Assembly: GCA_002298075.1 (NCBI GenBank)
Contig: DBLW01000001.1
Coordinates: 1 to 20,044, forward strand
Direction of reading: 5' to 3'
Origin: Bacteroidales bacterium UBA714
Lineage (GTDB): Bacteria > Bacteroidota > Bacteroidia > Bacteroidales > UBA932
Length of the DNA stretch: 20,044 nucleotides
Shown here: piece after piece, positions 1 through 6,555 of the stretch
Layout: every line of letters starts with the position of its first letter
Position numbering within the stretch: position 1 is the first letter of the stretch
Program-made: the position numbers and the translations under genes
Notes under the pieces: generated by a model
Database searches by the model: none
Told to the model about the DNA's origin: nothing
Seen by the model: the letters and a program-made list of their open reading frames with translations, nothing else

Positions 1-2
1 AT

Positions 3-788
3 GACAGGCTTGACATGGATGCGTTCCGTAAATGGATGCCTGATTTTGCTGATGCGGAATTCATTCTCGAGGACGGGGAATATGTATGCGGCTGGGCAGT
101 GGAGAAGATGTCCAAGTCCATGTACAATGTCGTGAACCCGGATATGATATGTGATACTTACGGAGCTGATACCCTCAGACTTTATGAGATGTTCCTCGGG
201 CCTCTTGAGCAGTCCAAGCCATGGGACACCAAGGGCATTGACGGAGTGAACCGCTTCCTCAAGAGGGTATGGAGGATGTTCTATGACCGTGACGGCTTCA
301 TCGTTACGGAGGGCAAGGCTTCCGCAGAAGAACTGAAGTCCCTGCACAAGCTGATAGGAAAAGTCCGCTCTGATATAGAGGCCTTCTCGTTCAACACTGC
401 CGTGAGCGCATTCATGATTGCAGTGAACGAACTGTATGAACTGAAATGCAACAAACGCGAGATTCTTGAGCCTTTGATTGTGCTCCTGTCGCCTTTTGCA
501 CCTCATATCGCCGAGGAACTTTGGGCTGCTCTCGGACATGGTGAAAGCATCTCCTATGCGGCCTTCCCGGAGTATGTGGAGGCTTATACTGTTGAAAACA
601 CATGTACTTATGCCGTTTCATTCAACGGAAAGACACGTTTCACGGTTGAACTTTCTGCCGGAATGTCACGCGAGGAGGTTGAGGCTCATGTGCGCGGACT
701 GGAGCAGACTGCTAAATATGTAGCCGGGGGAAATATCATGAAAGTGATAGTAGTGCCTGGAAAAATTGTCAACATAGTCGTCAAATAA
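3..788 (+). CDS. leuS: Leucyl-tRNA synthetase, C-terminal part (5' end outside window)
   Basis: This cytoplasmic class I aminoacyl-tRNA synthetase charges tRNA-Leu with leucine. About 261 residues are visible, and the reading frame is open from the left edge of the window, so the gene is cut by the window and not truncated in the genome. The class I signature KMSKS lies at 105-119, followed by the typical SMYNVVNPD and the YGADTLRLYEMFLGP segment that opens the helical anticodon-binding domain. The last ~55 residues (FNGKTRF through VVPGKIVNIVVK) match the small C-terminal tRNA-binding domain of bacterial LeuRS. The stop codon is 3 bases before the next gene, so leuS and the two YitT genes are probably co-transcribed. 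Identification is firm. Confidence 0.97.
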   Translation, partial: DRLDMDAFRKWMPDFADAEFILEDGEYVCGWAVEKMSKSMYNVVNPDMICDTYGADTLRLYEMFLGPLEQSKPWDTKGIDGVNRFLKRVWRMFYDRDGFIVTEGKASAEELKSLHKLIGKVRSDIEAFSFNTAVSAFMIAVNELYELKCNKREILEPLIVLLSPFAPHIAEELWAALGHGESISYAAFPEYVEAYTVENTCTYAVSFNGKTRFTVELSAGMSREEVEAHVRGLEQTAKYVAGGNIMKVIVVPGKIVNIVVK

Positions 789-791
789 GCA

Positions 792-1718
792 ATGAAAGCC
801 GGAAAAATATTGGCAGTGATGTGGGATTATCTGCTGCTGTCGGTCGGAACTCTCATCTATTGTCTGGGATGGACTTCATTCCTGATTCCCAATGGTCTGG
901 CAAGCGGTGGCCTGACCGGATTGTGCACAATCATCCAGTACGGTACCGGAGGAGCGATTCCTATAGGTGTGAGTTTTCCGATAATCAATGTATTCCTGCT
1001 CATCCTGGCCGTTATAGTCATGGGCAAGGCATTCGGGTTCAAGACCATCTATGTCATAGCTCTTTCGTCCCTGCTGTTCGAGGTGCTTCCCGGATTTCCG
1101 CAGCTGGAAGTCGTGGACCCGGAGCGCTTTGACAAATTCCTTGTCGCCATTGTCGGCGCTTCGCTTGAGGCCGTCGGCATCGGACTGACCCTGCTCAGGG
1201 GAGGCAGCACCGGAGGAACTGACATTGTCGCCATGATTGTCAACAAATATTGGCCTGTGTCACCCGGAAGAGTCTATATGGTTACGGACATATTCATAAT
1301 CGCTTCCATGCTTCTTGTTCCTGGAATGGGAATCGTGGATATGATTTATGGTTATGTAATCATGCTCACTTTTTCTTTCGGGGTGGATTTTGTCCTGCTC
1401 GGCAACAAGTCTTCTGTCCAGATATTGGTCTTTTCATCAAAGTATAAGGAAATCGCCGACCACATGATAAATGATGTGCACAGGGGGGTGACCGCCCTGC
1501 AGTCAGTAGGATGGTATACTCAGAGCGAGGGAAAGGTTCTTCTTATTGTGGCGAGGAAGCATCAGATGAATGACGTCGTGAATGAGGTAAAGGCGATAGA
1601 CCGCTCCGCCTTCATTTCAGTTTCCACTGCCATGGGGGTGTATGGCGAAGGATTCGAGGAAGTCAAATCCGGTCTGAAGCTTAAGAAAAAAGAACATTTG
1701 AACGAGGATATGAAATGA
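792..1718 (+). CDS. YitT family membrane protein (first of a tandem pair)
   Basis: A 308-residue integral membrane protein. The N-terminal ~200 residues hold about five or six hydrophobic segments (YitT/DUF161 type), including the conserved glycine-rich GGSTGGTDIVA motif. The C-terminal ~80 residues (SSVQILVFSSKY through MGVYGEGFEE) form a soluble DUF2179 domain, the usual architecture of this family. The molecular function of YitT proteins is not established, and transport is only a guess. The ATG lies 3 bases after the leuS stop, and the gene's TGA overlaps the next gene's ATG (ATGA at 1715-1718), implying translational coupling. No promoter is visible directly upstream. Confidence 0.93.
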   Translation: MKAGKILAVMWDYLLLSVGTLIYCLGWTSFLIPNGLASGGLTGLCTIIQYGTGGAIPIGVSFPIINVFLLILAVIVMGKAFGFKTIYVIALSSLLFEVLPGFPQLEVVDPERFDKFLVAIVGASLEAVGIGLTLLRGGSTGGTDIVAMIVNKYWPVSPGRVYMVTDIFIIASMLLVPGMGIVDMIYGYVIMLTFSFGVDFVLLGNKSSVQILVFSSKYKEIADHMINDVHRGVTALQSVGWYTQSEGKVLLIVARKHQMNDVVNEVKAIDRSAFISVSTAMGVYGEGFEEVKSGLKLKKKEHLNEDMK

Positions 1719-2659
1719 CAAGGAATCTGTTGGACAAATCGATCTGGGTGGTTATCAAGGAATACGGCCTGATCACATTCGGACTGTTGGCTTATTGTCT
1801 TGGATGGACAATATTTCTTCTCCCGAACAATCTTGTCGGAGGTGGTGTGTCAGGCTTTGCGGCCATTTTGTTCTATGCCACAGGCATACCGTTGGGATAT
1901 ACATATTTTGTCATCAACATAATCCTGCTGCTTGTAGCCCTGAAGATACTCGGAAGGGGATTCGGGGGCAAGACCATATATGCCATCATCCTGACATCCG
2001 TGCTTTTGAATTTTCTGCCTACAGTCGTTCCGCAGGACTTTGTGCATTCGTTTGCCCTTGAAAACGGGAAATTGATATGTACCATACTCGGAGGAGTGAT
2101 AGCCGGAGTCGGAATCGGCATCTCCATTTCGCAGGGAGGCAGTACCGGCGGAACTGACATTGTGGCGCTTCTCTGGTGCAAGTACAAGAATGCTTCCCCC
2201 GGACGTGTAATCCTCGTTATTGATGTGGGCATAATCATGTCCTCAATGATATTCCCCTCATTTTCCGATGTGGACAGGCAGCAGCTCGTGCCTTTTGCGG
2301 AAAAACTGGTCATTGCCGTCTATGGCCTTATCCAGGTTACTGTCAGCGGATATGCCATCGACTTGTATCTGTCCGGCTCCAAGCAGTCTGTGCAGGCTTT
2401 CATTTTCACTAAGAAGCATGTGGAGATGGCGGATGCGATAGCGTTTGACATGAAACGCGGCGTGACAATAATACCGGCCAAGGGATGGTTCTCTAAAGAA
2501 GACAGGGACATTGTCATGGTGGTCACAAGAAAAGATGACCTCAATCTTCTGCTCCGCTATGTGAAGACTATCGACCCGGACGCTTTTCTGTCAGTCTCGT
2601 CCGTGATGGGGGTCTATGGAAAAGGATTTGATACCATCAAGGTGAAATCCAAGAAATAG
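1715..2659 (+). CDS. YitT family membrane protein (second of a tandem pair)
   Basis: A 314-residue paralogue of the preceding gene with the same layout: several transmembrane segments, the GGSTGGTDIVA motif, and a C-terminal DUF2179 domain ending in VMGVYGKGFD. The two proteins align along their whole length, with near-identical stretches at the N-terminus (YCLGWT), in the glycine-rich motif and at the C-terminus, but many substitutions elsewhere. This indicates an old tandem duplication. The second copy has an extra segment before its last membrane helix (around SFSDVDRQQLVPF). The start is the ATG overlapping the previous stop by four bases. The function is unknown, and a hetero-oligomer with its neighbour is a reasonable inference. 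Confidence 0.93.
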   Translation: MTRNLLDKSIWVVIKEYGLITFGLLAYCLGWTIFLLPNNLVGGGVSGFAAILFYATGIPLGYTYFVINIILLLVALKILGRGFGGKTIYAIILTSVLLNFLPTVVPQDFVHSFALENGKLICTILGGVIAGVGIGISISQGGSTGGTDIVALLWCKYKNASPGRVILVIDVGIIMSSMIFPSFSDVDRQQLVPFAEKLVIAVYGLIQVTVSGYAIDLYLSGSKQSVQAFIFTKKHVEMADAIAFDMKRGVTIIPAKGWFSKEDRDIVMVVTRKDDLNLLLRYVKTIDPDAFLSVSSVMGVYGKGFDTIKVKSKK

Positions 2660-2744
2660 TTTCACCCCTCATGAGGCACTACCACCTCAATGTCGTTTTA
2701 AAAAAAAGAAATAATTTAAAGAAAAAGAAAAAAGTGACGATTGA

Positions 2745-2788
2745 CCCCCTTTCAGTGTGGGCTGAAAGGGGGCTTTTGTATATTTTTG
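2745..2788 (+). terminator. Rho-independent terminator after the leuS-yitT-yitT unit
   Basis: A perfect 11-bp stem (CCCCCTTTCAG at 2745-2755 pairing with CTGAAAGGGGG at 2762-2772) has a 6-base loop and is followed by CTTTTGTATATTTTTG. An A-rich tract precedes it (2701-2733), so it could also work on the opposite strand. It lies between the second YitT gene and the AraC-type regulator, separating them transcriptionally. Confidence 0.85.
2756..2788 (+). promoter_or_regulatory. Putative Bacteroides-type promoter for the AraC-type regulator
   Basis: TATTTTTG at 2781-2788 matches the -7 consensus TAnnTTTG exactly. A weak -33 element, TGTG (one mismatch to TTTG), lies at 2756-2759 with a 21-bp spacer. 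The -33 element falls inside the loop of the upstream terminator. A transcript starting about 7 bases after the box would have a very short leader to the ATG at 2803 or 2809. Confidence 0.45.
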
Positions 2789-2802
2789 CGATACCGAAAT
2801 AT

Positions 2803-3909
2803 ATGATTATGGAGAATTTTGTTGCGCTGGTTGTCATGGTGGCGTCATTATCGGTTGCGGGCCTTCTGATTATGAAAAACTTCAGGACTAAGTCTCTTGC
2901 CGGAAAGAAAAGCCGGATTGTTTCAATATTATTGCTGCTGAACAGCTGTCTGCTATTGTGTGACATGGCTGCCGGAAAGGGAGTGGCATTCAGGCTTCCG
3001 CTTGATTTGCTGCTTTCGCTTTTTGCCTTGTACCCTGTCATGTCATCTGTACTGCGGGAGAAGGCTTCTGTGCTTTTTGTCGGTATGGCGTCTGCAGCGG
3101 AGGCCGGACTTGCCGTTTATTATGTGCTTTGTTCCGTGTCAGTCCTTGGATTGCCTCCCGAGGAGGTCACTATGTGCCTGGCAGCTTTGGTTGCCGCATT
3201 TATAGCAGGAATATTTATCTATGGGGTATCCCGCCGCCTTGCTGATGTGCGTTCCGTCATGGCCTCGGGGAATGCCTGGTCGTATATGTGCCTCATAGTC
3301 GAGACGGTGTATCTTTTTTGCATCCTGGTCTGTACGCTTCTTATGCTTTGCCTGTTCCGTATGGACGGTGATGCTTCAGTGGCTTTGTGCATCGTTTCGC
3401 TTCTTTTCTGTCTTGTGCAGCTGGCTTTGGGGCTGAGGTGCTGCTATGATGCGGAGTTTCTGATTTTCAAGAAGCAGGAAGAGCGTATTGCCGTAGCCTA
3501 TAAAGCCTCTAAGATGGAGCTTGCGGTCATGCGTCCCAAGCCTGATGAGGCTTATCAGGATGTGTATTCCAGGATAGTGTCGTATTTTGAGGAAGAAAAG
3601 CCTTATCTGAATGGTGACCTGACTATAAATGATGTCGTTAAAGTTGTCTATACGAATAAACTGTACATATCCAGGGCAATCAGCCATTATGCCGGGAAGA
3701 ATTTCTGCCAGTTTGTGAATTGGCACAGGGTAATGTATTCGGTGGAAAGGTACAGGGAAAATCCCGAGATGACCGTGACGGATCTTTGGCAGGCATGCGG
3801 ATTCAATTCAGTGGTCCCTTATAATATGGCCTTCAAGCTGTTCATGGGAGAGAATCCCGGGGAGTGGTGCCGTAAGGAGAAGGCCAGGCTTGTGAGGATG
3901 AAAAAATAA
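2803..3909 (+). CDS. Membrane-bound AraC-family regulator (7TM-HTH type)
   Basis: A 368-residue protein. The first ~210 residues are strongly hydrophobic, with about seven predicted membrane segments. A short linker follows, then a C-terminal AraC-type DNA-binding domain from about residue 270 to the end (INDVVKVVYTNKLYISRAISHY, then VTDLWQACGFNSVVPYNMAFK). Both helix-turn-helix units of the AraC fold are recognisable. The open frame extends upstream to 2671, but that part is lysine-rich, encodes the terminator hairpin and precedes the promoter. I therefore take ATG 2803, with ATG 2809 as an alternative. Such proteins are thought to sense at the membrane and bind DNA at its inner face. The target and ligand are unknown. 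No AraC-linked target gene is obvious nearby, and the next gene has its own promoter. Confidence 0.85.
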   Translation: MIMENFVALVVMVASLSVAGLLIMKNFRTKSLAGKKSRIVSILLLLNSCLLLCDMAAGKGVAFRLPLDLLLSLFALYPVMSSVLREKASVLFVGMASAAEAGLAVYYVLCSVSVLGLPPEEVTMCLAALVAAFIAGIFIYGVSRRLADVRSVMASGNAWSYMCLIVETVYLFCILVCTLLMLCLFRMDGDASVALCIVSLLFCLVQLALGLRCCYDAEFLIFKKQEERIAVAYKASKMELAVMRPKPDEAYQDVYSRIVSYFEEEKPYLNGDLTINDVVKVVYTNKLYISRAISHYAGKNFCQFVNWHRVMYSVERYRENPEMTVTDLWQACGFNSVVPYNMAFKLFMGENPGEWCRKEKARLVRMKK

Positions 3910-3941
3910 GTTGCGGAATCGGGACGGGAAGAGTATCTTTG
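3910..3941 (+). promoter_or_regulatory. Bacteroides-type promoter for ettA
   Basis: TATCTTTG at 3934-3941 is an exact match to TAnnTTTG. A -33 element GTTG (one mismatch to TTTG) lies at 3910-3913 with a 20-bp spacer. The predicted leader is about 70 bases to the ATG at 4016. The box sits inside sequence that is formally open in the ettA frame, which supports the downstream start. Confidence 0.65.
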
Positions 3942-4015
3942 TGCTTGGACAAAGGGCGCCTGCACGTATTTGGGACGGCGGTGCCCTGACAGACAATCTG
4001 AAACTAATTCATGTT

Positions 4016-5695
4016 ATGGCAGACGAGAAGATAATTTTTTCGATGAATGGGGTAGGCAAGATCCTTCCTCACAACAACAGGGTGATTCTGAAAGACATAT
4101 ATTTGTCTTTCTTTTACGGGGCGAAGATCGGCATCATCGGTCTTAACGGTTCCGGAAAGTCCACATTGATGAAGATAATAGCCGGAATCGAGACCGGTTA
4201 TCAGGGTGAAGTCGTATGGGCGCCCGGTTATTCTGTAGGTTACCTCGAGCAGGAACCTCAGATGGATCCGGACAAGACCGTCCTTGAGGTGGTTCAGGAG
4301 GGTGTCCAGGAGGTGATGGACATCCTGAAGGAGTACGAAGAGGTCAATCTCCGTTTTTGCGAGCCGATGTCGGATGACGAGATGGCGGCTTTGATTGAGC
4401 GTCAGGGCGAGCTTACTGAAAAGATTGAGAACTGTGGCGGATGGGAGATTGATTCAAAGCTGGAGCGTGCAATGGATGCATTGCAGTGTCCACCGTCCGA
4501 TGCCAAGGTCGGGACTCTCAGTGGAGGAGAGAGGAGGCGTGTGGCTCTATGCCGTCTCTTGCTCAGGCAGCCTGATGTGCTGCTGCTCGATGAGCCTACC
4601 AACCACCTTGATACTGAGAGCATACAGTGGCTTGAGGCCCACCTTCAGCAGTATAAGGGAACTGTAATCGCAGTTACGCATGACAGGTATTTCCTTGACA
4701 ATGTGGCCGGATGGATTCTTGAACTTGACAGGGGGGAAGGAATACCGTGGAAAGGAAACTATTCTTCATGGCTGGACCAGAAGAGTACCAGGCTTGCCAT
4801 GGAGGAAAGGCAGGAGAGCAAGCGCCGCAAGACTCTGGAAAGGGAGCTTGAGTGGGTGCGTATGGCTCCTAAGGCACGTCATGCCAAGTCGAAGGCACGC
4901 TTGGGAGCATATGAGAAGCTTGCCAGTGATGACGGCAGGGAGAAGGAGGCTAATCTTGAGATTTTCATTCCTAACGGTCCCCGTCTTGGAAACAAGGTCA
5001 TTGAGTTCCGTGACGTGTCGAAGGCCTATGGTGACAAATTGCTTTATGAGCATCTGTCATTCGTGCTGCCTCCGGCCGGAATCGTCGGTGTCATTGGGCC
5101 TAACGGTGCTGGAAAGACAACTTTGTTCAGGCTTATTATGGGATTGGAACAGCCTGATTCCGGTGAAATCATAGTCGGAGAGACCGTCAAGACTGCCTAT
5201 GTGGACCAGCAGCACAAGAGCATAGACCCTGACAAGACTGTATATCAGACAATCGCCAATGACTCGGAGTTCGTCAAGCTCGGAAAAAAAGAGGTGAATG
5301 CCAGGGCATATGTGTCGCGCTTCAACTTCTCCGGGGCGGACCAGGAGAAATTGTGCGGCATCCTTTCCGGCGGTGAGAGGAACCGCCTGCATCTGGCCCT
5401 CACTCTTAAGGACGAAGGCAACGTGCTTTTGCTTGACGAGCCTACCAATGATGTGGACGTGAACACGATACGTGCGCTTGAGGAAGGCCTTGAGAACTTT
5501 GCCGGCTGTGCAGTGGTGATTTCACACGACCGCTGGTTCCTTGACCGTATCGCGACGCATATCCTTGCTTTTGAGGGTGATTCCCAGGTGTATTTCTTCG
5601 AGGGGACCTATTCCGAGTACGAGGAGAACAAGAAGCGCCGTCTTGGAAATGAGGAGCCTAAGAGATTCAAGTATAAGAAACTGATGGCTGAGTAG
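4016..5695 (+). CDS. ettA: Energy-dependent translational throttle protein EttA (ABC-F ATPase)
   Basis: A cytoplasmic ABC-F protein of 559 residues, the usual EttA length (~555). EttA binds the ribosomal E site and gates entry into elongation according to ATP/ADP level. Two ABC domains are complete. In the first, Walker A is GLNGSGKST (42-50), the signature LSGGE is at 168-172, and Walker B VLLLDEPTNHLD has catalytic Glu193. In the second, Walker A is GPNGAGKTT (361-369), the signature is LSGGERNRL, and Walker B VLLLDEPTNDVD has catalytic Glu475. The acidic/helical insert between Walker A and signature 1 (around VMDILKEYEEVNLRF) fits the EttA arm, and a basic linker (ESKRRKTLERELEW) joins the domains. 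The frame is open further upstream to 3911, but homology begins at MADEKIIF and a promoter precedes it. There are no membrane segments, as expected for ABC-F. Confidence 0.95.
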   Translation: MADEKIIFSMNGVGKILPHNNRVILKDIYLSFFYGAKIGIIGLNGSGKSTLMKIIAGIETGYQGEVVWAPGYSVGYLEQEPQMDPDKTVLEVVQEGVQEVMDILKEYEEVNLRFCEPMSDDEMAALIERQGELTEKIENCGGWEIDSKLERAMDALQCPPSDAKVGTLSGGERRRVALCRLLLRQPDVLLLDEPTNHLDTESIQWLEAHLQQYKGTVIAVTHDRYFLDNVAGWILELDRGEGIPWKGNYSSWLDQKSTRLAMEERQESKRRKTLERELEWVRMAPKARHAKSKARLGAYEKLASDDGREKEANLEIFIPNGPRLGNKVIEFRDVSKAYGDKLLYEHLSFVLPPAGIVGVIGPNGAGKTTLFRLIMGLEQPDSGEIIVGETVKTAYVDQQHKSIDPDKTVYQTIANDSEFVKLGKKEVNARAYVSRFNFSGADQEKLCGILSGGERNRLHLALTLKDEGNVLLLDEPTNDVDVNTIRALEEGLENFAGCAVVISHDRWFLDRIATHILAFEGDSQVYFFEGTYSEYEENKKRRLGNEEPKRFKYKKLMAE

Positions 5696-5730
5696 GGCCT
5701 TCGGATGTGTATTGGAAAACCATATTTGCA

Positions 5731-6519
5731 ATGAGACGAATTATAGCAGTCATTTTGGTGATGGGCTCTTTGGCCTGTGCCGTTTCAAGTGCCCAGATTA
5801 AGATAGGGAACCGTTCTGTGAACATTAAGAAGGCCGTGCAGGCCGCAAGTGACGTTACAAAGGCCATTACCTTGTCCGATGAGGATATCGCGAGGATGAG
5901 CCGCGAGTCTGTGGAATGGATGGATGAGCACAATCCGATAGACACTTGTGAATATGATGCAAGGCTCAGGCGTCTTACGGAAGGGATTACTGAAGTTGAC
6001 GGGCTTGCTCTCAATTTCAAGGTCTATTATGTCATAGATGTCAATGCGTTTGCCTGCGGTGACGGGTCTATAAGGGTATTTTCATCTTTGATGGACATTA
6101 TGGATGACGATGAGCTTATGGCGATAATCGGCCATGAAATCGGTCATGTGGTGCATCATGATGTCAAGGACGCGATGAAGAGCGCCTATATGGCTTCTGC
6201 TGCCCTGAATGCGGCCGGAGCTGCAGGAGGAAAGATAGGACAGCTTTCAGACTCACAGCTCGGTGACCTTGCTGCCGCTTTGCTTGACGCGCAGTTCTCG
6301 CAGAAACAGGAGTATGCGGCGGATGAATATGGGTTTGAGTTCTGTGTCAAGCACGGCTTCAGTCCATATGGAATGGCGAACGGGCTTGGCAAGCTTGTCG
6401 AGCTTTCAAAAGGTGCAAAGGCTTCTGTCGTGCAGAAAATGTTCTCATCACATCCTGACAGCGAGAAGCGTGCCCAAAGGATGAAAGAGAAGGCCGACGC
6501 TTACGTGGCCGGAAAGTGA
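5731..6519 (+). CDS. Secreted M48-family metalloprotease
   Basis: A 262-residue zinc peptidase of the M48 (Ste24/HtpX-like, Oma1/BepA-type) family. The zinc motif HEIGH is at residues 135-139. A second motif, QEYAADEYG, supplies the third zinc ligand (Glu194) and the conserved Asp198. An N-terminal signal sequence (MRRIIAVILVMGSLACAVSSAQ) predicts export. The cysteine in SLAC is not a canonical lipobox, so I favour a soluble periplasmic protein. The C-terminal SSHPDSEKRAQRM is the usual family ending. An in-frame ATG eight codons upstream is less likely because it would put charged and aromatic residues before the signal peptide. The gene follows ettA by 35 bases and is probably co-transcribed with it. 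By family analogy it may act in envelope quality control. Confidence 0.92.
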   Translation: MRRIIAVILVMGSLACAVSSAQIKIGNRSVNIKKAVQAASDVTKAITLSDEDIARMSRESVEWMDEHNPIDTCEYDARLRRLTEGITEVDGLALNFKVYYVIDVNAFACGDGSIRVFSSLMDIMDDDELMAIIGHEIGHVVHHDVKDAMKSAYMASAALNAAGAAGGKIGQLSDSQLGDLAAALLDAQFSQKQEYAADEYGFEFCVKHGFSPYGMANGLGKLVELSKGAKASVVQKMFSSHPDSEKRAQRMKEKADAYVAGK

Positions 6520-6555
6520 TTCCTGATTTTATAAGTCCTGAAAATTCCTGACGGT

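Noticed and set aside
2641..2666. Inverted repeat GGTGAAA / TTTCACC across the stop codon of the second YitT gene
   Set aside because: Only 7 bp with a 12-base loop and no T-tract after it. The strong hairpin at 2745-2772 is the better terminator.
2671..2802. Upstream extension of the AraC-type regulator reading frame
   Set aside because: This stretch contains the terminator hairpin and the promoter box and encodes a lysine run. It is more likely untranslated.
5721..5728. CATATTTG box just before the M48 protease start
   Set aside because: One mismatch to TAnnTTTG, and it ends two bases before the ATG, so a transcript starting from it would lack the start codon.
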